Of a stretch of 64,000 nucleotides of DNA, positions 45,483-56,185 are shown in pieces. Each line of letters starts with the position of its first letter. The stretch's first letter is position 1. A model generated the notes under the pieces. The model searched no databases. It saw nothing but the letters and a program-made list of their open reading frames with translations, and was not told the origin of the DNA. A program made the position numbers and the translations under genes. The stretch is from Achatina immaculata (Eukaryota; Mollusca; Gastropoda; Stylommatophora; Achatinidae), in assembly GCA_009760885.1 (NCBI GenBank), contig CM019693.1, positions 50,982,596 to 51,046,595 on the forward strand, given 5' to 3'.

Positions 45483-46119
45483 CATACTAGAACAACACTT
45501 TTGTCCTAAAAGAGGACAATCACACCAAACATAAATAATGAACAAGAGAATCCCTAATATCCCTTTCTAGAAAAGAAAAACTCACACACGACCTGTTTCT
45601 ACAACATTCAGACCAAAAACTCACCCATTCAAACATCCCGCCCATCAGACCCACGTGACTGAGTTCTCCCTCGGAACACGGAGATACTTTCTCCCTGCTA
45701 GCATAAACAGGTGACTTGTGCTCTATTACTGTTTGACCACAACAACAGGGTTTCTCACAAAAAATCTGTAACAGAATAACATTTTGTTACAATGAGTTGA
45801 GAACCATTGATCTAGTGAAATAGTTTTATTTATTTATTTATGTATAAAACAGCTCAGAAATTACATGTTTTTCTCAGTCTCAACGTTGTACTGATGAACA
45901 TTCAAAAACATTACAAATCCAACGCCAAAGTACAATGTACTACTCTCTGGGAATCCAGAATCGAAACCATTGTCCTTTAATATTCTAATGACGAGTTTTG
46001 TGATGGATAATCGAAATTATTAATGAGAAGTCAGTGATCACAATGAGAAGACATGAAACACTTGCCCTTAAAAGTCTTAGAAGAGACGAGAACTCCGGTG
46101 AAACTAGTTCTAGTAATGA

Positions 46120-46380
46120 AAGTAGATGGAGGCGTATGGTCCAGTTTTACGAAAAGACAGAGTGAGGAAAGTGGACAGAGCCAAGAACGGCAGAAAGTAA
46201 GATGGGTACATGCAAATGAAGAACATGCAACACTCTAATATTTCGGCAAAAACGTCTTCAAGAACCTCATACAAAAACTACACACCAGATTAAAACACGA
46301 AAAATGAATTTAAAAAATATCTAGACTTAGCCTTTTGGCCTTCTCCTAGGAAGAAAGCTGAGCACAAAATGTACTCACTA
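46120..46380 (+). mobile_element. Isolated terminal segment of the Penelope-like element
   Basis: Similar over about 250 bp to 13605-13860: GTAGATGGAG..GTATGG, AGAGTGAGGAAAGTGG, CAGAAAGTAAGATG, AAATGAAGAACAT, then AAGAAAG...AAAATGT. There is no GIY-YIG domain after it, so it is an orphan terminus or a truncated copy. Confidence 0.6.
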
Positions 46381-46439
46381 CTGCAAAAAAAAAAAAAACA
46401 AACGCCAGGCAACATAAGATATACTTAGCAGTGTTCCTG

Positions 46440-46990
46440 CTGGTACTCAATGTTAATAGCTATATAACTTCACTTCAAAATACGGTCCATACCTTTCGAT
46501 GATCGTTTGCCATCGCTCAGCCAATACGAGGAGTCCTTGTAGTGGCACTAGGAAGGCTTTGAGGCCAAGAAATCTCTCACACCGGCTTCAACTTCTTCCG
46601 ATGAATTGAATTCCAGCCATTGAGGGAAGTGTGCCATCGCGTGGAATAGATGGTAGTTAGAGGCTGTAAGGTCGGGACTGTATGGTGGATGAGGCATGAC
46701 CTTTATTCCCTCCAATTCCTTATGTTGTCCGTGTTGTGTGCTGGTGCGTTGTCGTCCTGTTGGTGCGTGGTGGGCATTAGGTGCGAAGAACATCATGCAG
46801 CTGCTTCACTTGCTCTGTATACAGATTCTCGTCCACGAAGCCACCAAATAGAACCAATTCCCAGTGTGGGGGTGGGCCTCGAAATTCCACCAGACGCAAA
46901 GTGGAACCTTCTTCTTGAACCGGAATCGTCGGAAAACCGCCACTGCCACTTGGCCTGGCTGGAGTCGCTTGGTGCTGTGCTCATGTGTAG
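46440..46990 (-). pseudogene. mariner transposase C-terminal remnant
   Basis: The minus strand reads VPLCVWWNFEAHPHTGNWF, then NAHHAPTGR in the place of the HDNARPH block (second catalytic D lost). It continues IKVMPHPPYSPDLTASNYHL (third D now N) and FNSSEEVEAGVRDFLASKPS, then WLSDGKRSSKGMDRILK in other frames. This is a mariner of a different lineage from the one at 22.4 kb. TIRs not identified. Confidence 0.75.
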
Positions 46991-46994
46991 CAGT

Positions 46995-48710
46995 GTAGGA
47001 TTAGGTAATAGGGTTGGATATATAATAAAGTAGTAGTCTCCCCTGCAGAAAGATAAGTTTGGATATTTGTAAGAATGTGCAGCGGGGAAACCCATGAAAA
47101 GTTGCACTCATTTGTACTTGTAATGAACGAACTGGTAGGAGACGCAGGGAGAAGCAGACGGTTAGGACCGGCAGAAGTGAGAAGTCTTCAACATGTAGAT
47201 TCACAGAAATTTTGCTTCATAGTTAGTAGTTAGTTGTGCTCTCGTAGTAGTAGTAGTAAATAGAATTGTCGTTTGTCCTTGTAGAAATGCTTTGTGGTTG
47301 TTAAGATTTGTCCTTTTCAGGACAGTTCCTCAGATTTTTGGTTTGAGTGTAGAAATATCTGTAAGAAGCAATGTCGTTCACCATCTCCCCATGTGAGAGG
47401 TCGTCCCATGGCCACGTCAAGTCGCCCGGACACAATTTCATATAATTATAAAACTTCATCACTCTTTTCACATACTCCCATTCTGGTAACATTCACAACA
47501 AATGGCTTTCATGTTTAAATTTGATTTCTCATGTAGTGCCCAGCGTTAGGTGGTTGTTGATTTATGTTTGTAAGGAAGCTGTGAGCTGACATGTTCAGTT
47601 GATTTTTCTATACGATCCACAGTCGTCTTAATAGTTGCTGGGTTATGTAATGTTACACAGAGAATATCATTGTAACAGAATTGAAGCTGCTAGAGCAATC
47701 AAAGAGCCCAAAGTCTTCAATAAGTCCACAATTTCAGCCATCAGTATAGGGAAGAAAAAACAACACATTATTAGTGGTACCAAAATGATTATCCTTTAAA
47801 GGTACCAAACAATAAGTCTTCTATAGATGTACCGCAGGGAAATCCACTTTTCAACCCCAGTGACGATACAGCTTAGAAACCTTTTGTTATATGAGTTTCC
47901 AACAGTTGTCGACAGATTTTTAACACGTTGTAATAGAATAGGATAAGTAATTAGTTGGATAGAAATATAATAGCAGTCTCTCTTGTAGAGAGTTAGTTTA
48001 GGGTATTTATAGGCTTGCGCAGCGGGAACATCTGTTGTAAAGCTCGCACGTATTTGTACTCATAGTGAACGAATTTGGAAGAGACGCACAGAAAACAGGC
48101 AGACGAGAAAAGAGCGGTTGAGACGGGCAAGAAATTAGGTTTCAGAAAAGTAGGCATGCAAGTTTTTCTTCAGAGTCAGTACTGTAACTGGGGTGTCGAA
48201 ATAGTAGAATGTAGATCGTAGTCCATTCTTTGTAGGAATGCTTAGTATTAGTTAAATTTTGTCCTTTTTAGGACAGTTTCTTTTGAATTCAGTTTTTGAG
48301 AGAGTATGTGGTATTGTCTGTTGTAAGAAGCAAAAATGTCCTTCAGCATTTGCCGTGTGAAAAGGGGTCAAGTCGCCTGGACTTTTTAAAAAAATGTATT
48401 TGTGAATTCCTTCAGTCTTTTCACTCCACTTCCATTTGGCAATATCCACCAAGAAATATGGTTTCATCAATAAATCTGTCTGAAGTTGGGTGATTATTGA
48501 CTTATGTTTTGTATCGCAACTGGAATTAGAATGGCCAGTTAATTTATTCATATAGTTCACAAGTCGTGTATGAACTCTGTTTAGTGATCATGGGTTAGAT
48601 GAAGTTGCACAGAGCGTATCAGTGTAACGAAGTGAGGCAAGTGTAACAAATTCATGATGTCATGGAAGTCCCCTGAAACGTTCAAGCCATCAGCACACAG
48701 AATAGTACGT
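46995..48710. repeat. Diverged tandem duplication, unit about 945 bp
   Basis: 46995-47770 and 47935-48710 share many anchors at offsets 940-951: GCAGCGGG at 47079 and 48019, CGTATTTGTACTCATAGTGAACGAA-type sequence, GTCCTTTT(C/T)AGGACAGTT, GTAAGAAGCAA, GTCAAGTCGCC, TTCACTC and AGCCATCAG. The similarity is clearly below that of the other duplications. No coding frame is conserved across both copies. A degraded element with long repeats is possible. Confidence 0.7.
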
Positions 48711-48889
48711 TCAAACGTGGAAGCATAGCACGGAGAAGTACTGAAAATTCCAAAACACCATTTTAGTGATGCAATCAACAGATTAGTCAGATTCTGTTTA
48801 TATTGTCAACAATGGTCGTGCAACCCACTAAAACACTTCTTGGCGCTTGCCGGGGAGTGTGACCGCTGCAGGCACGTCCAGGCTACTGA

Positions 48890-49365
48890 AGCAGAGGTGG
48901 TGTCAATTCTGAACTGTAGGTTTTCAGAGAGGCCTAGCTGGGTTGACAAGCGCGTGGTGTAAGTGCTGAACTGTGGGTTCTCAGAGGGGTCTAGCTGGGT
49001 TGACAAGCGTGTGGTGTAAGTGCTGAACTGTGGGTTCTCAGAGGGGTCTAGCTAGGTTGACAAGCGTGTGGTGTAAGTGCTGAACTGTGGGTTCTCAGAG
49101 GGGCCTAGTTGGGTTGACAAGGGTGTGGTGTAAGTGCTGAACTGTGGGTTCTCAGAGGGGCCTAGTTGGGTTGACAAGCGTGTGGTGTAAGTGCTGAACT
49201 GTGGGTTCTCAGAGGGGCCTAGTTGGGTTGACAAGCGTGTGGTGTAAGTGCTGAACTGTGGGTTCTCAGAGGGGCCTAGCTGGGTTGACAAGCGTGTGGT
49301 GTAAGTGCTGAACTGTGGGTTCTCAGAGGGGTCTAGCTGGGTTGATAAGCGCCGGGTACTGGTAC
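48890..49365. repeat. 57-bp minisatellite, about 8 copies
   Basis: The unit is GTTGACAAGCGTGTGGTGTA followed by AGTGCTGAACTGTGGGTTCT and CAGAGGGGCCTAGTTGG. 57 bp equals 19 codons, so the minus strand shows an open repeat peptide (STQLGPSENPQFSTYTTRL), an array artefact unless transcribed. Confidence 0.95.
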
Positions 49366-50389
49366 TTGTCTGGTGCAAGTTTACAGGTTATAATTAGCAG
49401 GAGGAATATTTCTTAAGATGGTTACAGGCCAACATTCCCTTGGCATGTACTACAGCACTCGAGGCTAATCTGGCTCCCCCATTTGACCAGCAACCCATGT
49501 TCTCCCTTCCCTGGTATATTGTATGCTAATTGAGCCTAAATCCTCAACCATTCAATCAATACACAATACATTGACATGTAATACAAATCACCAGGTCTGA
49601 GATTACAGGCACAACATTTTAATCTAACCATACGTCACAGTAGCACATACAACTGACATCAACATCACATCAAGCCATGTGTCATCATAATGGGCGAATA
49701 ATTGGATGAATAAGATTAATGCAATGCAAAATACTTCAAGCAATCATCTATAATAGAAAGCAATTGGATGAACAATGTCAATGCAAGCAAAGTACTTCAA
49801 GCAATCAATCAGTAATAGAAAAGTAATTGGATGAACAATGTCAGTGCAATGCTGGGTAACTAAACAAGGGATCATATGACAATGACTTCTCATGTCTGCA
49901 TACTGAGAACTTGATGGACCCGAGGTCCTGGGCTCTCTTGGCCCTACACGTGGCCTACACTACGAATCTAATGTATCACAGCACCTATCCTCCCTCCCTC
50001 GTCTCAGATGTCGCTGCCATGACACATCCATATAACTGTACTGATGCAGCACACGATCAGTCTACATGAAAAGCATACTAAACGAATCATCCATGTTGCC
50101 CATCCAATATACCGATAAATCACACTGAAATCATACACAGAATTTCCATATCGACACGTAAATACTGGAACCCTACATGATAGCTTATTCACAACTACAT
50201 AATCTACACATCATGAGGGCGCAGGCAGAGTATAACTAATAATCACAATAATATGCAGGAATTTACAGAACATTCATAAGCACAACGAAGGCACTACATC
50301 GCCCGCCCAAGCCCTGATATAATTTGATGCAAGCCAATGTTTCAGTATATATCCCCCCCCCCCCCACCAAAACCAACTATAAAATCACG
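49366..50389. other. Unassigned stretch with a small direct repeat
   Basis: At 49690-49850 about 2.5 units of roughly 62 bp (CAATTGGATGAACAATGTCA, TACTTCAAGCAATCA) occur. Nothing else recognised. A poly-C run lies at 50352-50363. Confidence 0.5.
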
Positions 50390-50680
50390 TGGACGATTAC
50401 GCTTCAGTCAAGGTCGTACACCCTTCGACCCAAGCGTGTATCGTCCACACACGGATTGTCTTCGACAGCTTGGCGCAGGGCTTCATCATTGGTGGTTGAG
50501 GGGCGTCCTGACCTGGGCTTGTCTTTGATGTCGGTTTCCCCAAACCTGAACCTGTGGAACCACTTCCTTGCAGTGCTGTCATCAACTGTTCCTTTCCCTT
50601 CCACATTGCAAATTTCACGGGCTGCTGCAGAGCCATTCTGCGAAAGACAATTCTCTGTACGCAATATTTTCTACTGCTGA
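50390..50680 (-). pseudogene. mariner transposase N-terminal remnant
   Basis: Minus-strand codons read MRTENCLSQNGSAAAREICN, STARKWFHRFRFGETDIKDK, PRSGRPSTTNDEALRQAVED and DTRLGRRVYDLD. This is the first helix-turn-helix and linker (PRSGRP hallmark) of a mariner transposase. The catalytic part is missing. Confidence 0.78.
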
Positions 50681-50839
50681 TGACTTATCTGGCGATTCTT
50701 TGCCTAAAAATGGGTATGGAAGTTTTCAGAATGACGTAACACCTGCCAGTACAGAGGGAAAGAGAGAAATGACTGAAATTATGATCTAAAAAAATATGAT
50801 AACTCATCGTAATATCTTTCATGTATCTGTATCTGACTT

Positions 50840-52515
50840 GACTGTTTCTTCTTCAGCTTTCCCAGCCATTAAGGCTCATTGCTGCAGATAGAAGTCCACA
50901 TTCATTCCTCTTTATTCCTATTCTTCTCTCTCCAGGTGGTGATACCAATTTCTTTTATATCCTCTTCTGTGTTGTCTTTCCATCTCTGTCTTGGTCTACT
51001 CATTGATCTTGTTTCCTTCATCTCTTGTGCGTACATAATTTTCGTTTGTCTGTTCTCTTCCATTCTTTCTACATGCCCCAGACAGCGCATTCTGTTCTGT
51101 TTCAAGACATTTATAATTCGTTGGGATTTAAATAAGCTGTTCAGTTCAGTGTTCTTTCTAGCTCTCCATTCTCCACTGTTGGTATCCTTTATCGGCCCAT
51201 AGATTATTCTTAGGATCTTGTTCTCAAAGATCTGCAATTGTTGTTCGTCTTTCTTAGTTGTACTCCATATTTCTCATCCATACATGACGGCTGGTCTTAT
51301 TATAGTTACGTAGATTATTATTTTTGGTGTTTTGGGACAGGATTTTGGCTTTTAATACGCGTTGCAAAGCGAATTATATTTTATTCCTTATCTGTACTCT
51401 GCTTTTAATTTCCTCACTTACTATATTGCTTCTGTTGAAGGTTGTGCCTAGATATCTGTATGTTTCTGCTTTCTCAATAATCATATCTCCATCATTTATG
51501 TAATCTGGAGCATTCTGCTTTTGGTCTCTTGATGTCTTCATATACTCTGTCTTATCTTGGTTAATGGTCAAGCCGAATTTTAGTGCCACATCTCTCAGGT
51601 GTATGCAAGTATTGATGACTTCTTGTATAGTTTTCCCAACCAGTTCGATGTCATCAGCGTATCCTAGTGTTTTAGCTTGTTCTTCTGTACTGCTTTTTTC
51701 TTTCACTTTTCTGACTACCTTTTCTAGTAATAGATTGAACATCGTTTTAAACCAGTTCTTATATAGAAGGGTTCTTTCTTCCTTCCTTTATACGTCAGTT
51801 ATTCATTTGCATGTCCCTTGCGGAACTTTGCCTCCCTAACAGCATTCCTGTGGGCCTCTCGGTTGTGAGCAAGATGGTCTGCTGCTGATGCATCCATTTG
51901 AAGATCATCAACGACGTCTTGTAGCCATCTTCGCTTTGGTCTTCCTCTCTTTCTTTTTCCCATTATGTATCATTCCAAGACGGTTTTCTTTAGATTATCA
52001 TGACGTTTAATGTGTCCAAAATATTTAAGTTTTCTCTCTTTAATCCTCTTTACTAGCCAGCCTTCTTCAATATTAAGCTCTTGTATATTCCTTTATACGT
52101 ATATTACTATACTGTGTGCATCCTCCATACATATTATAGTCAAATTGATTAATTTATTAGGTATCTCAAATTATTTCATAATTTTCCACAACCTGGTCAT
52201 AGCTATGCTGTCATAAGCTCTCTTGAAATCAATGAAGATATTATGTACTTCTTTTCCATATTCCCAATACTTTTCTGCTCTTTGACGTAGATAAAATATG
52301 TGGTCTATGGTTGATCTATTCTTCCTAAAACCTGCTTGATAGTCTCTCAGTATGTTCTCGCTGTATGGTTTTAATCTATTTAAAAGTATAATAGAAAGTA
52401 TTTTGTATTTGTTTGTAGTAAGGATATTCCTCTGTAGTTTCCAAACTTGCTCTTATCGGCTTTTTAAAATAATGGGATCAGTAATGATTGTCTCCATTCA
52501 CTGGGGGGTTTTTCA
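50840..52515 (-). mobile_element. LINE-E reverse transcriptase, interrupted by LINE-C
   Basis: The minus-strand series is RDYQAGFRKNRSTIDHIFYL near 52340, NIFIDFKRAYDSIAMTRLWK near 52225 and MEDAHSIVIYV near 52130. Then comes the LINE-C insertion, followed by MFNLLLEKVVRKVKEKSS near 51742, KTLGYADDIELVGKTIQEV (intact YADD), LTINQDKTEYMK and YRYLGTTFNRSNIVSEEIKS. Next are LRIIYGPIKDTNSGEWRARK, RMRCLGHVERMEENRQTK and RPRQRWKDNTEEDIKEIG, ending near 50850. A frameshift lies near 51370 and stops occur upstream. Confidence 0.82.
51796..52087 (-). mobile_element. 5'-truncated LINE-C insertion with 13-bp TSD
   Basis: The minus strand reads ELNIEEGWLVKRIKERKLKY, GKRKRGRPKRRWLQDVVDDL and KFRKGHANE, with the stop and a very short tail. 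Perfect direct repeats TTCCTTTATACGT at 51783-51795 and 52088-52100 flank it. It split the RT of LINE-E. Confidence 0.92.
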
Positions 52516-54084
52516 TATTTGTTGTATTAGTGCACACGGAAGGGTGTAACTGGCAAACATGGAACCGCCAAATGTAATAGCAATGGACATCTGCTGTTAA
52601 GTTTCTGTGCCACACACGACCTCACGGTCACCAACTTGTCAACAAGAAATAAGACATCCTGGATGCATCCTCGTTCCAAACACTGGCACTTAATCGACTA
52701 TGTCATTACACGAAGACAAGATTTGAAAGATATGCATGTTACAAAAGCTATGTTTGGGTGTTGATTGTTGGACAGACCACAGACTGATTATATCAAAGCT
52801 TGAGCTACACATACAACCAAGAAGACGCCCACAAGGGCAGAGAATCCAAAAAAGACTCTGAGTTAATAAACTCAATTCTGTGATAATCACAGAATGCTTG
52901 GTCACGACCTGGACAGGAAGTTGGAAAACTTTCCTAGAGGTCATGATAGTATTGGTGAACACTGGACGTTGTTTAAAGAAACCGTTTACTCTAACAGCAA
53001 AGGATTATCTCGGTGTAAACCAGCATAAAAACCAAGATTGGTTTGACGAGAATGACATCGTGATAAAAACTTTACTAGATCAAAGAAACCAGTTACACAC
53101 GGAAACACAAAGTGACCCACCATCTTTATCAAAGAGGGCACTATTCGTTCGTGCGCGTAAGGAATGTCAAAATAAACTACGTAAACTACATGACACGTGG
53201 TTGCAAAAAAAAAGACTGAAGAGATGCAACGTTACGCAGATAGGAATGATACGAAAAGGTTCTACGACGCACTAAAAACAACATATGGACCGAAATCGTC
53301 AAGATCTGCACCTCTATATAGCTCAGATGGGAACATGCTACTGACAGATACAAATGAAATCCTGAAGCGGTGGGCGGAACACTTCAATACAGCCCTCAGT
53401 CGGTCATCGACCATCAATGACGAAGCAATTGCTCACCTACCTCAGGTTGAAATTAAAAGCGAGCTAGATCTACCACCAACCATCCAGGAAGTTAAGAACG
53501 CCATCAACCAGTTATCAAATGGGAAAGCTCCTGTCTTAGATGCCATCCCCGCTGAGATCTACAAAGTAGGAGGAACCCGCGTGATACAAAGCCTCACTGA
53601 TCTCTTCTGTTCAGCTTGAAGTTTGGGAACTCTACCACAAGACTTTAAAGATGCCCAAATGATCCACCTGTACAAGAACAAGGGCAATCGCCACCATTGT
53701 GACAATCACAGAGGAATTTCGCTTCTATCAATCTCTGGCAAAATACTGGCTCACGTCCTGCTAAACCGACTCAGTAAGCATCTTGAGGATAATTTGCTTC
53801 CTGAGAGTGTGTGCGGTTTTCGAGCAGGAAGAGGAACAGTTGACATGATCTTTGCTATCCATCAACTACAGCAAATGTGACAGGAGCAACACAATGACCT
53901 ATTAACCGTTTTTGTAGACTTAATCTAAGCCTTTGATGCTGTCAGTAGGGACAGTCTTTGGCTAATAATGGCAAAATTTGGATGCCCAGCCAGGTTCATA
54001 GAAATAGTTGGTCAGTTTCATGAGGACATGAAGGTTTGTGTTCTCGATGATGGTGGGGTCTCCGAATCCTTTCTTGTTACCTGT

Positions 54085-54300
54085 GGGGTAAAGCAGGGAT
54101 GTGTCCTTGCACCTACACTGGGATAAAGCAGGGATGTGTCGTTGTACCTACACTGGGATAAAGCAGGGATGTGTCCTTGCACCTACACTAGGATAAAGCA
54201 GGGATGTGTCCTTGCACCTACATTAGGATAAAGCAGGGATGTGTCCTTGCACCTACACTAGGATAAAGCAGGGATGTGTCCTTGCACCCACACTCTTCAG
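54085..54300 (+). repeat. 35-bp amplification of the RT motif KQGCVLAPTL, 6 copies
   Basis: The units ATAAAGCAGGGATGTGTCCT plus TGCACCTACACTGGG start near 54086, 54121, 54156, 54191, 54226 and 54261. Each encodes the conserved KQGCVLAPT block of the LINE-F RT. Because 35 is not a multiple of three, the frame is destroyed. Confidence 0.93.
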
Positions 54301-54915
54301 CATGATTTTCTCGGCCGTGCTCATGTACGCTTCCAGAAGCTCAAATGAAAACTGTTTTTCGTTAATTTCTAGAACAGACGGAAAGCTCTTCAATCTAAGG
54401 CGATTAAACGCTGCCTCAAAAGTTAAGAATGCAAAAATCAAAGAGTTTCTTTTCGCCGATGACTGTGCACTAAATGCTAATTCAACATCTAACATCAAAC
54501 TATCACTGATAACTTCTCGGAGGCATGTGACAACTTTGGTCTTACGATCAACATCAGAAAAACAGAAGTTGTATATCAACCCGCCCCCAACAAAGAATAT
54601 ACTGACCCGGAAATCGTGATAAAGGGACAAAAGCTAAAATCCGTAGAAAATTTCACTTATCTTGGCAGTACCCTTTCCAGGGCAGTCAGTCTTGATGTTG
54701 AAATCAGCAACAGAATAGCTAAAGCCAGCGCAGCATTTGGGAGGCTAGGAAAAAATGTATGTGAAAGAAGAGAACTCGGCGTTAGCACCAAGTTAAAGGT
54801 CTATAAAGCTGTCGTTCTGACTACACTAATGTATGCAGCCGAAACATGGACAGGCTATAGTAGGCATGCAAGACAACTAAATTACTTCCATCTAGGCTGT
54901 CTGAGAAAAATACTG

Positions 54916-55806
54916 TCAGCATGTAGAGTGTCTTTAGGGCAAGGACGGTACACCTGGCGGCACAACAGAGTGTTGCAGGAACTAGTAGCCATTGTAGACA
55001 GGGCAAACGATAAAGCAAATAACAGCAAAAGAGTTGAGGTCCCATACTTCATAGGTGCTGGTACGACATCAAATATTGAAATCAGGGACATTCCCTTACC
55101 ATCACTGCTAGATGGTACAAATGATTGGGAAGTGACAGCGGACCTTCCAGAAAGACGAGAATACCCAACTGCCATTAAGAACACAGGAATGCGACCGGAC
55201 ATTGTAGTGTACTCCACAGAAAAACAGGAATTAATAGTGATCGAGCTTACGGTCCCATACGAAACTAGAATAGAGGAGCAGCATTTATTCACATTGGAGA
55301 AGTACAATGATCTGGTCAAGCAACTGAGGCAGGGGGCAGGAATCAGGGCAAAAGTGATAGCTGTAGAAATGGGAGCAAGAGGATTCGTAGCAACATCAGC
55401 ATATGACCTATGTAAGCAACTGGGCATAAAGGGACAAGCAAGAGCAAGGGCATTGAGAAGCCTTTCAGAAACAGCAGAAAAGGCCTCATGCTGGCTGTGG
55501 AGTATGCGAAACAAGCATTGGGAGCATAAGTAATTTCATTTGCCACAACCAATACCAGTCCTCCATAGCTAAATCGCTAAAGACGCGTGGCAACTGGAAG
55601 ATCATGGGTTCGATCCCGGGACCGAAAAAAAAAAAGCAACAACTCACAAGACTCTGGGAGTCATGACCCAGAGGGGCCCACCCCCCCTTAGAGTGTCAGG
55701 AGTTTAAAGGGCCGAAACACTTGTCTGAGGGGGGGGGGGGTACTTCCTCTGATGATCTGAAGGAGTTGTGTTGTTGTTCCGATCTCTAGGGTAGAGAGTT
55801 TCCTGC
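54916..55806 (+). mobile_element. LINE 3' fragment encoding a PD-(D/E)XK-like domain, flanked by 59-bp direct repeats
   Basis: An 891-bp insert inside LINE-F. Its first 616 bases continue an open frame: SACRVSLGQGRYTWRHNRVL, LPSLLDGTNDWEVTADLPER, GMRPDIVVYSTEKQELIVIE, LTVPYETRIEEQHLFTLEKY, ARGFVATSAYDLCKQLGIKG and TAEKASCWLWSMRNKHWEHK, stop at 55531-55533. RPDIVVYS...LIVIELTVP fits a PD-(D/E)XK nuclease-type core found at the C-terminus of some non-LTR RT proteins (family from memory). After the stop is a UTR-like part with a tRNA-like segment, ending near a GTTGTGTTGTTGTT stretch. The flanks 54857-54915 and 55807-55865 are identical over 59 bp, consistent with an unusually long target duplication. 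Confidence 0.75.
55556..55626 (+). repeat. tRNA-like (SINE-type) segment
   Basis: TAGCTAAATCGCTAAAGACG resembles a pol III A box region, and GGGTTCGATCCC, about 30 bp later, is a near-perfect B box / T-arm. The acceptor arms pair only partly (GTCC with GGAC). It is followed by an A-run. This looks like a tRNA-derived SINE head or a tRNA-mimicking 3' UTR rather than a functional tRNA. Confidence 0.55.
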
Positions 55807-56185
55807 ATAGTAGGCATGCAAGACAACTAAATTACTTCCATCTAGGCTGTCTGAGAAAAATACTGAACATCAAATGATACCTGATAGTAAAGTCCTCACA
55901 AGAGCCAGTATTCTAAGCATGCTTCAAAAGGCGCAAATCCACTGGACAGAGCATTTGGTCAGAATGAGTAACACTCGACTGCCCAAACAACTCCTTTATG
56001 GGGAACTACTGAACGGAAAACGGAAACTAGGAGGGTAAAAAAGCGTTACAAGGATACGCTCAAAACCTCTTTCAAGGCCTTCGGGATAGACACAGACTCT
56101 TGGGAGTCAAAGCACAAGTGCGCCCATCATGGAGGGCTTTAACCACCCTGGGTGCTCAGAGAGCAGAGCGCACAAGAACTGAAAG

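Larger units (their letters stand above)
38604..45809 (-). mobile_element. ZBED-type hAT transposon (7.2 kb with nested LINEs)
   Basis: Left end CAGCGGTTCTCAGACCC at 38604 and right end (complement CAATGGTTCTCAACTCA) ending at 45809 form short TIRs. The 8-bp flanks are ATCTAGAC (38596-38603) and ATCTAGTG (45810-45817). The left one fits the nTCTAGAn target known for one hAT group; they match at 6 of 8 positions. The transposase is on the minus strand and split by a LINE insertion at about 39249-42708. Without it, the element would be near 3.75 kb. Confidence 0.82.
52528..56181 (+). mobile_element. LINE-F (endonuclease end, RT, linker), multiply broken
   Basis: Plus-strand reading. Endonuclease end: THDLTVTNLSTRNKTSWMHP and KHWHLIDYVITRRQD. 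RT: AINQLSNGKAPVLDAIPAEI, KDAQMIHLYKNKGNRHHCDN, RGISLLSISGKILAHVLLNR, PESVCGFRAGRGTVDMIFAI, VSRDSLWLIMAKFGCPARF, VKQGCVLAPTL, KEFLFADDCALNANS (catalytic FADD) and ENFTYLGSTLSRAVSLDVEI. C-terminal part: ARQLNYFHLGCLRKIL at 54875, continued after an insertion at 55810-56181. The final zinc finger is at 62745-62960 beyond a gypsy insertion. It carries stops, frameshifts and a 35-bp motif amplification. Confidence 0.88.

Noticed and set aside
46995..48710. Pair of LTRs of one element
   Set aside because: Only about 170 bp lie between the two copies and no TG...CA ends or target duplication were found; a diverged tandem duplication fits better.
48806..49378. Minus-strand STQLGPSENPQF repeat protein
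   Set aside because: It coincides exactly with the 57-bp array; no flanking coding sequence supports it.
55556..55626. Functional tRNA gene
   Set aside because: Acceptor stem pairing is poor, no convincing anticodon arm could be drawn, and it lies in a retrotransposon 3' region.
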